Assembly (NCBI GenBank): GCA_026261815.1
Contig: JAMPIT010000206.1
Coordinates: 1,178,001 to 1,242,000 of the forward strand
Origin: Monarcha castaneiventris obscurior
Lineage: Eukaryota > Chordata > Aves > Passeriformes > Monarchidae
Length of the DNA stretch: 64,000 bases
Direction of reading: 5' to 3'
Position 1 is the stretch's first letter, and every line of letters starts with the position of its first letter. Positions 1 to 12,300 of this stretch are shown here, piece after piece. Below the pieces are notes generated by a model. It made no database searches. It saw only the letters and a program-made list of their open reading frames with translations, and was not told the origin of the DNA. A program made the translations under genes and the position numbers.

Positions 1-3000
1 TAGAGAAGAAAAAAATTCAGCTTTCCCCCCCCATTTTTTTGAGAAAATTACTAGTACCTCCATGCTGAAGAACAGAATTTGATACTCTGCACCAAGATAA
101 TAAAGATGTGGGAGATACAACTATCAAAAGAGCCTGCTCCTGCAAGACTCTCAAATCTCTTCCTAATAAAGCCTTGTTAAAATTCAGCAGGTACATACTT
201 TGAGGATTCAATATATGCCAGGTCAAGGGGCTGGAAAAGGCTTTTCCTTGCTGTTTTTTCCCCTGGCAGAGGATGACTGCTATAAAATGAAGCCAAAGCC
301 GTAAGGCAGGAGACTGGCTCTGCTGTTCCCTCTGTGCTGTGACTGAGCCTACTGCACAAATTCTGAACAGAAGAGGCAGCCACGTGTCATAGAGGAGAAA
401 GGAAGGAAATATTCAAGCAAAAGTCTAATGAAAAAGAGGAAGATGAGAAAGATCGCATGAGAGAGTTCTTGGGACTTTGACTGGGGTGTTGATCAGAAAG
501 AAGTCTGAAAACAGCACTTAGGAAGGATTTGGAGAAATGAGGTGATAAGGTGGAGAATGAAACTTCTGCAGTCAGCTAGAGAATATTCCCTTGCAAAACA
601 TGAACTCAAACATCTGACCCCAGTGAACCAGACAAAACATGTAAGGCTATATCATAAAACAACTGCCAATTCTACTTAGCTTGTCCACGTAGAAGTCTGA
701 ACCTCAGGACCTTCCAGAGTGCAAATAAAGTGTGCATGGGTTGCCTTTCTCTTATTTTTTTCCTTGGTTTGTTTTAAGTCTTTAAAACCTGGGAATTGCT
801 TTGAAGATACATTATAAAGTTCAATTCTGTAAAATTCAGAAGTTATATTAAACACAGCCTTTTCAAGCTACTGTTTGATAATATGCCCACAATGAATGTT
901 TTTAATCATCCTCCTCCATCCAGAAGGATGGTCAGAAATAGACCTTAATTCTAAAAGGCTCCAGCAAGGTGTCAATGGCATTGACTCTCATTACACCTCG
1001 TGGCCATCTCTCTCCATTTTGTTTTCTTTTCCTCTGCACCCTGTTGCTATTAAAAAACCTCCAACTGGTAATTTAGTTTTAGAAAACAAAATTGATGGTG
1101 TTCAATGCACCAAAACTGGACCTTACTGTTACTTAATGCCCAGGCTCCTGTCAGTACATCAGGTGATGCAAATCATCTAAAGTTTCTACCTCAAAATATA
1201 GATGTTAAGTTTCTAAAGAGCCATAGAATGATTTAAAAATCTGTATTGGAAGTCGGGCTCTCCATTTTTAAGTTTTGTTTACACTGTGCTAACACTTTTA
1301 GAAGAAAAAAGAGAAGATGGAGAATGTCAGATGGGCTGGGAAAAAGGACCGATTGGAGGAGAACTTGTGCCTCCTCTTCTGTGTAACCCCTCATGTGCTG
1401 CAGCTCCAGCCACAATCTCACAGGGGCAGGGTGAAAGCTGGGAGATGGGAGAAAGGCACAGAGACATTTGCACATGGATCATCCCTGTCTCTAATCCTGT
1501 CCCTTTGTTCCTGCTTCCTAGTCCATTTGGCAATTACAGCCCTGGTGTTTGGTCCAGGCTCTTCCCTGGCCAAGTCCATCTCAGCACCCAGAACTTCTGA
1601 AGGTCCCTGATCAAAGAGCTGTTACAGCTTTTCCTCCTCCTCAATTCACACATCTTTAAGAAAAGCTGTCCTCAAACAACTCTTTAAAAAAGGAGGTATA
1701 GTCTTCATAATTGGCTCATCAAAAGCCCAATACCTCTTGCCCAGATCCTTCTTTCTTGGAACTTGTGCTTCAATGAGATTTTTGATAGGCAGTTTATCTA
1801 AAATATCCTGAAATATCCTTAACTGCTATTTCAAGTGAAAACAGTGTGTCCCACATTGAGTCAAATTTTGTATTCAGTGTCAGAAATACATGACAGGTGT
1901 TGTACCCTGCTAAGAATGATGTTACCTGACACCATGGAAGATTCACCATAGACAGTGGATTTGTCATTTCCTTTGTTTATTGCTACTTTTGAGGCTTTAT
2001 TGGAAACATGCTCAATGACAGGAGATTCTGAGGTTGTTCACTACTCGCAGCCTCCAAAAGGGATCCTGTCACTGAAAAAATAAAGCTAAATAGGTTCAGA
2101 AAAGAAAAAAATTTTAAGAAAGGAAAAAAAAAATTTGCAATTTTTTTACAGAACTGCTTCATTATGTGCTGCCCACCAGGGTCCATCCTCCCTTAACAGT
2201 GGCCAGCTCTAAAGAAATAGAATCATGTGACAGATACTGCAATGAACTCAGGCAAATCAGTTTTGTGCCCCTAGTGTCTCTTGGAATAGAGTTAACATTG
2301 AATGATAGGAAATATTCATGTATTGGTGAAGGGAAAAATAAGAATATTGATGCCTGTAAAAAAATGATTTGGAAGTGGCAACAACATTATAAACACTATT
2401 TTAATATGATGTGAATTACGAGCACTTGATACAGAGGGGATGATATATTGATTTTTCTCATTCTGCACTATGCAAGAATGAGATCAATGGAAGTCACATA
2501 CCTATATCAAGGAAATTATAATATGTGGAATTATTTATAGAATGGCTGCTTCAGGTGCACACCAATTGTAGCATCATAATGGGCCGAGTTATGACTAAGG
2601 ACAAAGCCATCTATTACATATTGTAAATGATAAATCTTGCATTCCCATCATTGCTTCATTCACCTTATTTTTCAAAAGTGAAAGGAAGATATAACAGAAG
2701 GATTCTTGTACAGCCTTTTTTTTTTTAATAAAGAAGAAATAAACATTGTATAGTTTATCACTAGAAGACAACGGTTCCACTTACAAACGAAGTCATTAAA
2801 AACCAGCTACTGGCAGTATTTTCCAAAACAGGGTTATGCAATGTACACCAAAGCAAAGATATTGAAACTTCAGAAATCACTTCTGGATTGCTCAAAATTC
2901 TGGGGACCCCACAGAAACTGAAAAGCAGCAGCACACAGAAGTTCAGCATCTCCAAACTTTGGTGGCAAGAAAGCAAGGATCTGTAAGACATTTTCCAACA

Positions 3001-6000
3001 GTCAGCAAAGCTGTGTCAGCACTGGCAGGAAAAGAAAAAGCCTTAAGCTACACAGGCACCTTTATAATTTTCATATCTCAAAATGATGGCATTTCCAATA
3101 AAGGCTGCTTTTGAATCACCATTTACTTCTACAGCTCACTTAGTTTCACAGCAGTCTCTATCTCCTACTGTTAACTCTTAAAAGAAGCCTTTCAAAGATC
3201 AATCCAGTTTGTTAGGATTCTGGATGTTAAAATTGAATTTTTCATGTCTACTTGTTCTTTTGAAAGGCTTAAAAGCAATTTATGGTAATCAGCACAAAGG
3301 GATTTGATTGACAAAGTTTAACAAAGTAATTTAGACAAGATTCATTGAGGAAAAACTGCTAAAACTGTAAATTAAATGGCAAATAGTTTTTCTTCATCTG
3401 CCCTTGAAACAAAATAGGTTCTTTTAGATGTGAAAATAATTCTAAAAGCTTCTAAAAGTACCTGACGAAAAGTTTAGAAATGCACAGCGTTATCTTTCAA
3501 ATCTGCAAAAGTAATCAAATAAAATAAAACTATAAAAGGACAAGTGCCACAATAGCTACCAAACAAGTCTGTTGACCTCATTCACAACAAGCCTCAAAAA
3601 CACAGCTGCCAAACTTCCCTCAAGTGAAATACAGGAAATTTAGCTGAAACACCTGTGGAAATTAAGGGTTTTTTCTCCTCTCCTTTGCCTATTTGCTCTT
3701 TCCTTCCCAATCTGTTGTGTCAAATTGCCTTTCCCTGCAATTGTGCTTTCTCTGTCTACCAACAGGAGCAGTGCTCAGCTGGAGGGTCCCTGCCAGGCCA
3801 CCCAGGCAGCAGTGCTGTGTCCCTTCCAACACTGCTCCAGAGGCACTCCAGCAGTTGGCAGTAGTCCCTACTGAATGTCTGTAGCACCAAAGATACAACC
3901 CCTCCCCACCCCAAGATAGATCTTAAACTGCCAGGCCAACTTTCATTGGGAGCACCATGGAGTGAAGTACTGTGCTCCCATCTGACATTTTTACTCTTCT
4001 GTTCTGAATTTTTGGGCTTTCATTGACCAACTCATGAGGGAAAAAGAGCAATTTGGGAGGGAAAAAGAGTAATCTGGCTGCTTTTTTAAAAAAAAATTTA
4101 TTTTTAAACCCCCAGTTATATGAACAGTGTTAGACTGACAGCAACTAGCAGAGTTTAAATATTTATTTATTTATTATCCTGATGGTGCAAATTATTTTGT
4201 ATGCTACTGCCACTACTTGCAAAGCCTTTGCTTTAATACTCATGCAATCCTACCACCCAAGTCAAAATTATTGCCTCCCATCAAACACACCTTTCACCTA
4301 CTTTAGTTCACATTTGAAATTCATTTATAGGGTAACAGCAGGATAAAGCTTTTCTCTGTTTGAAACTACAGCATAACCAATAGATTTTACATTTTCGTAA
4401 TTGTGCTTCGACCTCATATATCCATCTGCTAATTTAATTTTTAAGTATTATTCAGATTATTTTGTCTTTAGACCATTCTTTTGTGACTTCAATTACTGTT
4501 ACCTGCAAATATAACTAATGTGTTAATCTTCTCAATTTTCAAATCACTCACATGATATAAACTCACTCAAAATCATTTATATTCTGATCCACAAAAACCT
4601 ACTAGATTTTTGTACTAACAAGTCAGGGTTTTTTTAAAAATTATATTTATGTCTGTGAAAGTTTTCCAATCCACTACTCAATGCTATTCTAACATTATGG
4701 TGTTTTTATATAATTAATTAGTTTTCCTGTGTCTGGTGACTTACTGTAGCTTACACACTTTTGTGTTTATTGGAGACATAACAGAAAAAAAAGCATTTGA
4801 AACACCAACACAAATGAAATTTAACACAGAAAACTCAGAATTCATTAATGATAAAACATGTAGTTATGAAAGACTGCACACAAGTCATTCACTCACTGAA
4901 TTACTGCAGAGACTGAGGGATTTATGCAAGGTAACAATACATACAGAACAAAAGAGCTCAGTTTAACACACCACATCTCATTGCATTAGCAGCACCTTGT
5001 GAACCAAACCTGTAACTGAGCCATCTCTGGCCATTTACTCTTTATAAAATTACCTTTTTTTTCTTTAGAAAAGCTACCTTTGCCAAAGGATAAAAGGACA
5101 CTATGTGGATAAACCTACAGTATTAATCTAGACATTAAACACCTAAAAATAATAAATATGAATGGCAATAATATGGCAATAATAAATATTAAGGTCCAGA
5201 ATTACCCATTACAGACTGTAAGCATGATTGTTTACTTAGTATGATCTTTGCAAATCCACCATACAAACAATTTACGTTTCACTGAAGTCCAAGATATGAT
5301 TCAGTTACTTCTTTGCAGGCTGACCAAGAGATTTTCTATTAGATTTACAGTGACCTTTGTTCTATATTATTCTAGTGTTGTGGATACATTTTTAAATACT
5401 CCTATAGAAAATATGATTAAAACTGTTATGATATGATTAAAACCATATGATTAAGCTCATTAAAACCAATGATGAAAGTTTCTTTAGACAATCTAGCATC
5501 TGGATTCATTTTATCATCAAAATTGTTTGCTCAATAAAGTTTTTTATTCATCAAAGACTCATGTAATGAGAAATCTCTACATCTTTTAATTACACATTCC
5601 TGATAACATCAGCCTCAATTTTCTGCATAGTTGCAATTTAGAATAAAACATTATTTAATTAACTTTTTTTTAAAGCACAGCAATGACTGTATCAGATATT
5701 AACGGCAACCACCAACAGTCCAAACTTAGTTGGATGTTTCTTTTCAGTAACACAAACTAGTAAGAATTGCCATCTGTAACATATGCTTCTTTTGCTTTCA
5801 CAGTATTTGTATAAATGTTATACAAATTATTTAATGACTGTGCAAATGTTTTTAAAAAATACCCTCAAAACTGAAAAAACTTTTTTTAAAGCAACTGCTG
5901 TTCAGACTGCTGGTCAGATTCTACAGTCAGCGAGCTGACACTTTGAAGGTTTCACACCTCTACCTCAGAAACTGTTAATCACTGATAAAACACACAGCTG

Positions 6001-6152
6001 CAAAGATCCTGCAACTCCAGAGGTGACTTACCAGCGGTCAGGCTGCTGCTCAGCCAGGCCCGGGCTCTGCTGGGCATTTACAACCAGCTTTAGACCCTTT
6101 GTGCTGGTGGTCCTGGCCTAGCTCAAAGTGCACCTTTGAGAACTCCACCTAC
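1..6152. other. Last visible INPP4A intron (incomplete)
   Basis: No exon or mobile element could be supported here. The final INPP4A coding exon (expected to encode a RKYAFN... to PPEGTYGK-type C terminus) was looked for on the minus strand and not found, so it should lie to the left of the window. The stretch is AT-rich single-copy-looking sequence. A good unused donor-like site (CTG|GTAAGT on the minus strand) sits at 6030-6032. Confidence 0.5.
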
Positions 6153-6307
6153 CTCCTCATGCAATCCAGCGCCCGAATGAAGAAGTCTTTGTGCAGCTGG
6201 TGCTCGTCCCTCAGGATGGAGCACTGCTCCAGTGTCACAGACATGGATGTCCTGTCTTTGGCACTTTTGCAGCAGGTGAAGCGCACTCCATTCAGCTTCC
6301 GGCAAAT
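6153..6307 (-). CDS. INPP4A: INPP4A exon l, catalytic CX5R loop
   Basis: This is a 155-base exon with acceptor TGTTTCAG and donor GTAGGT. The product is [20 protein letters not shown] followed by [20 protein letters not shown] and [11 protein letters not shown] plus AG of a split codon. CKSAKDRT is the CX5R phosphate-binding loop of INPP4 enzymes: the first Cys is the nucleophile, Lys and Arg bind phosphate, and Asp lies inside the loop. Everything needed for catalysis is intact here. [10 protein letters not shown] favours INPP4A over INPP4B. Read-through past the donor meets a stop at once (AGG TAG), so intron retention would end the protein after CMRR. Confidence 0.94.
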
Positions 6308-9300
6308 CTGAAACACAGGCAGGCCTCACAGGTTGGCCCTTCTCACACCAGGCAGGCTGTGCAGCCCCTACAACTCTGCAAGCCCAGAAAGCACAATACA
6401 GAGAGCTACAGTATTTCTCAAGAAGCAAGCACCTATTAGAAGTTAGTACTGGTACATCCAATTCCTGAACTGGAAACAGGACTTTTGGTAGCCTAGGCTT
6501 TAAAAAAACCAGTTCTTTCACTGTTTCCCCACTTCATCTAGCAACCACTCTGCTCAATGAAAGCTTAATTGTCTGAACACCTAATGAATAAAGAAAAGCC
6601 GTGATAAGTCTTAACTCACAAACATGAATGCAGCAGACTAGCTTCTTGTGAACACATGGATTCAAACACATCTGAACTTAAATAGTTTTTCTTTTCAACA
6701 GGAAAACTCTTCAGTGTGTGACTCACAATTAATAAAGTTTAACACAAATGACTGCCATGGATTGTCTACTTTCACTTATACTTTGAAAAAGTTATAAGGT
6801 GTCGCTGTTGTACCGAGAACGGCGAGAAACGACACAGTCCAAGATCAGGAAAAGAATGGCATGAGCCCTTTATTCTTCTCCAGACCCATTTTTATACCCT
6901 AGTTTGCTGGCATGACATAAGATCATTGGTCATTGATCCTCTGCCTCTCGTAGCGGTTGGCTAGAACCCACAACACCCACTGAAAGGTATTTTTTCCAAT
7001 GTGTACCATAACAATTTTGCAAAACAGAACCTAGGTGCACAGATAAAGATAGTTTACAAAACCGTCCTCACTGTTTTCATCTAGTCTGCGTGTGAAAGTA
7101 ATGTTCTCATAGAATATTGAGAAAAAGCTGAAGAATTTCTCTGCTTCTAGCTTTTTAGCATCCACAATAAGGCATAAAGGAAACACGACATTTTTGAGGA
7201 TAATTTCTCCCCTTAAGAATCAATCTGTGGTTGTACCAGTCCATTAGTTTTTACTTCAGTTTCAAACAACATTTTACTAGAAAAAGAAAAATTTGAAGGA
7301 GAAATGCCATGGCCAAGTGTGGGTCTACCTTTCCCCAGAGATAATTTGTCCTGAGAAAAGGTAATACTTTGCCTTGCTTACACCTATCCCTGGAGAATCA
7401 TAGGCATACCAGTATGAAACCCCAAAATGTTTATGAGAATAGGGCAAGTCAATAAATTAGAGTAGTAATCATCCAAAGGAACGTCCCACATTGGCTATAA
7501 TGGGAGAGCTCACAAGATGAAACTGGAACATGATCTCCATAATGTCACTTCAGCAAATAAGCATTTCTTCATCTGTTAAGGGCATTCTCAAGAATTCTAT
7601 TAAAATCAATGGCCCAGAAAATACTCTGAGTTTTTAAGGTCATTGTGACACCATGGTGAGGGTAATCTCAAAAGTTTAATTCAGAGAATCAATTAAGTGA
7701 ATCTTACTTAGAACCCGAAGAGGTACAGGGTAGTGAAGGAGAAACTATGAGTGTTTCTTTCATCCTATAATTCAAAATTTTAAAAGTGAAATCTGTTTAA
7801 AAATTTGCACAGTTGCACTGGGATTTAAATAAAAGTATCATACCATAATTTTCTTAAATAATGCTGTGAAAGAAGTTAACTGTTTAATTGAAGAGATTAA
7901 TTCTCTTTACAGTAGTGTCTTTGGAAGTCTACGAGTCATGGGGGGTTTCAATGTGAATGAGTTATTAAAAAAATTTAAAAGATTAAAAATCATACAAAAA
8001 TAAAGTCACAGAAAATCCCAGGTAATTACTCTGGATGAATTATGTGCTCTGATGTAGGGAAGACATAGGAGGAGAAGAAATAGACTTCTATTAGATCTAT
8101 TCTTACAGACCAATTATATCAGGGATTACAGGTAGGTACAGATACATACATGGAATCTCATACACCTACTGCAATAAAAAAGTGATGTTGCACAGCTACT
8201 GCACTGACAACACTATATTCTTACATCCTTTTCAATAAATAAAAGGAACACAACGCAACAGTGTGTAGATCAATGGAACTAGAGATACACATTCCAGAAA
8301 GTTAAAGTAAGGGAACCTAAAGAGAAATAGAATTCAGTGAAGGGAAAATCTGAAGCACTTTGTTATATCCAAAGAATGCTTTTTACCCATGAAATTATTT
8401 TGAAGGAACCCCGAATAGATGGTAAAATACAACTTTCTATACCCAAAGATTTAGCACATTCTGGCATATTCTTTGTAACTCACCTTATACTGTATCTTTT
8501 ACTATTTTAAAAGCAATGTTTCATCAATGTTTCATAGTAATTGCAGTACTGGTACTGCAAGAAAAATTTATATTTTTACTTGCAAAGGATTTATTCTGCA
8601 ATAGCATGTGATAATATTTATTGACCACATGGCAAAATGTTATTAGTAATATGAAAGTTACAGCAGTGTTATTAATACAAAGACATAGTTAAGATTGTCT
8701 TTTCCCTGGTGTTAATAAGAAGTAATGGAAAAGGTTATAAATAATTTTGTATCAAATATTTATTTGCCTTGAAGGGTATATACAGTTGAAAGTCTCCTAG
8801 AACACAAAGCCTTGCTTCACTTTCAGCAGATACCAAAAACTCCCTGCTGGTATAAGGGGACAGAGATACCAAGAGTACTTTTCTAAATATAAGACAACTG
8901 CCTGGCTGAATTTCACATTCCTGAAAAGCCTGAGCTCTTTATAAACATCTAAGAGTTCTTTTCCTGGCCTTTTTTTTTAATACGTATGTGCAAACCCCAC
9001 AGAATTGGGGAACAGAAAGGAATTACGGGAAAAAAGCAAAATGTTAATCATTGTTAGATAAAACAATTTTCTTTGTATTCTCCCTGTTGTCTGATTGTCT
9101 GTCCTTGCATGTCTTTTGCAACAGTTATTTGTGAAATTAATTTAATTACAGAAAATCAAAAGTTGAATGCAGTAACAGTAAAAAAAAGCTAGAGCAAGCA
9201 ATCATGTCCCACATCATACCTCAAGGACACTAAAAAAAAGAAATTATTTGGAGTAATTTTATATTATCAAAGAATGGATATGAATCAAGTAGCTTGAAAT

Positions 9301-12300
9301 CTAGCAGGTTCTACTAGTTTAAAAAGTGATAAAAAGAAATTATCTGCAATTTAAGTGGAGGAACAAGAGATACACTTAGGAGTGGAATGAGTGACTATGA
9401 GAATGGGTATGTTAGAAAACCATTTCAGCACATCGGCCTACTTTAACCAGTGAGTTCTCCAATCATATCCTTAAAATCCACTGCCGTTACAATATCAGCA
9501 GGCTTATGAAAACTAGCTCATCATTAGTTCATCAATTTCTTTGAAACAAGAGAGCTTACCGTCGCAGCCAGCCACATGATTTCTACATTCTTTCTCTTTT
9601 TGGCCTGGATATTTTGATGAAGACTTTCTAGCAATCCCTTTAAATCATTTTGTTCTTGAAAATGCGGCAGACCTGGAAAAAAAGGATGATAAAGCTGCTC
9701 ATTATGATAAGGTTGATTATATAGTTGTCCTGACTAAAGAATGCTCATGGTGAAGAACAGGTCTATTATATACAGCCTTGTTTGAGAACACAGGATGGAA
9801 ATTACCAGCTAAATATTTAAGGTATAAGCAAACCTTATGTCTTTCTGAGTATTGGGTTGTCCTCCCTAAGATATTCCTGTGGAAAATTAAAGTGTCTTCT
9901 AACCTTTATCTTATAAATGGATGGTGAAAAACAAAATCAAATCTCTGCTGTAGTTCTGTTCATCAGCTATTACAAACATTCAATGGGAATCAGAAAAAAA
10001 CCCTGAGTGTATTACAACCTGCTTTGATGGGATGATTTATTTTATTTTAAAGTCAAAAATTTTGGTTTTGTTTTCAAATTGAAACATCTCATTTTCTTTT
10101 GAAATATGCCTTAGTTTTGTATATAATGTAACATAAAGGTTAAACAGCACTAAGTAATCCCTCTGCAGTTTAACAAAGTCTATTTCTCAGTCTGAAATTA
10201 AATCGGACTTTATTTTGAAGTAGAAAATAATTTCAGGTTTAGTTAAAATCTAAAATTTTACCTGCTTGTTCTGGGTATGGCATCTAAGATGAAGTTTAAT
10301 TTATCCTACATCTCTAGCAAAATTCAAGAGTAGGCAATTTAATTTCCTCCTCTGTTTCGTATGTTTATATAGGAGGGTTTTTTCTAATGTAACCTTTATT
10401 TTCACTAGTTTTGAAAATTAGTAGAAACAAGCAGAACCTGTTTTCTGAAATTATTTCTTCTCATGGAGGTGAAGTAAAAAGAAGTTTAAATATTGTCATC
10501 ACCAAAAAAAAGAAAGGCTCAGAATCAACTGAAACAAAGTAAAACTAAATTGGTAAATGAATACAGTTTCTTCAAGCAGAGAAAGTAAATTGTCCATCCA
10601 GTCAGGGGAAAAAAACCAACAACCCAAGCCCCAAACCCAAGCCCAAAGACTTACAGTCGATTGAAAGAATAAAAATGAGAGAAGTACTAATGAAGGTCAA
10701 TATCCATTCTCCTAACCTGATCCAAGCTGGAATGATGCCTCTTATCAGCAGACTTTTACCTTTCACAGCTAATAAATTCTGTAGTTTCCCTTATCCATGA
10801 TTCATAGTAAGAAGTAATTGAAATATATTCAAAAAGAGCTAAGTTGCTTTACTCATACTGTGCTAAGAACCCCCAAACAAACAAACAAACAAAAAAAGAG
10901 GAGGAAAAAGTACATCCGAACTAGTTTTGCAATAATGTTAATGTGGATTGTTTTAACTGTGTATTACAAGTCCTGATTGCACACTTAGATTATGCAGAGC
11001 ACATAAAAACACATCACAATCTGCTAGACTATTACACTTATGGCTGCATCTGTTTCTTTAAAACACAAAGCACACAGTGACAAAGATGCTTCAAGATTAT
11101 GTAAATGTATCACTAAACATTTTATTGCTTCCAGGCGGCTTTCCTTCAGTTCACAGCAGAAAATGCAACATCTCAGAGGGGTGACTTTGCCACAGGTAAA
11201 GCAAGAGTCTCGTAATTTACAGTACTGCCCTATCAGTTGCACCTTGACTGGAAATGGTCAACTGCTTAAACTCCTTGGGTCCACCACAGTACTGAACCAT
11301 CAAATCAGGCTCATCAATTATAAGGGGGAAGAGCTTGCAAGTACCAAAACAGCTGTTTTGTTTTCAGTTAATTATGTACTACTGAACAACAACCTTACAT
11401 TTTTGGACCCTTACTATCCTTAGCTTTTCTATAAAAGCAGTACCACTTGGGTACCTCAACCAGAGCTATATTTGGCCAGCATTTTTGGTAGGTATCTTTC
11501 TAGGAACACACCCTTATTTTCAGTTTCTGATAAAAGAATTTAAGAGATTAAGAAACAGGTAAATGATGGGGTGTATGTTCATCTTAAAGAAGATAGTAAG
11601 TCAGTGTTAGCTTAGTTACAAGCAAGAATATTATTGGCAAGGGGAAATACAGACATGAGAGGAAAATTAATAGCAAAGGTGGCAATACTTTTCTGGGAGT
11701 GGAAAATTGAGTTCTTTGCAAGGGAATATATGAACGAAGCAGCAGGCGAGGGAGGCTGCCGAGGGTGGGTGCAACAGCCTGGCAAACAGGGCTGTGAGTC
11801 TTCAAATTCTGTTGGGCTTTATGAGCACTGCTTCGAACTAACAGCTTTGGGAACAGGGTCCTGCATTCATTTTGCAGCACAGATTTGGCACTACAGGAAA
11901 TTATCTGGAAAGGTGGGACAAAACCATCAAAGAGCCACCAACACTGAATGCTTCTCACTTGGCTACAGCACCAGGGCTGCTGCCAGGTCTGTATGGAGGT
12001 TTGTCCTCCAGAGGTGGGGTAACAGGGGAGAGATTAAAGTCCTTCTCCAAATTAACAAGTTGGAGGGCTTCACGTTTTTCCAAGGGGGCTGGTTTAAAAG
12101 GCACATTCCTCCAAGGCAAAAGAGTGATTCCGTGTAATGGCAGAGAGCTACTGGGAAGGGCAATGGAACCAACAGGTGCTTTGTATTCTATAAAAATTTG
12201 TATTAAAGAAGAGACTCAGATCTCAAAGGTAGAGAAAAAAGCAAGAAGGTTATAATAACCAGAAAAGAGATGATGAACTACACAAGATTAGTTCTCAAAA

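Noticed and set aside
11040..12255. Overlapping plus-strand frames of 127, 167 and 127 codons
   Set aside because: They overlap one another and an antisense frame, have no recognisable domain, and lie in an INPP4A intron with no splice or promoter support.
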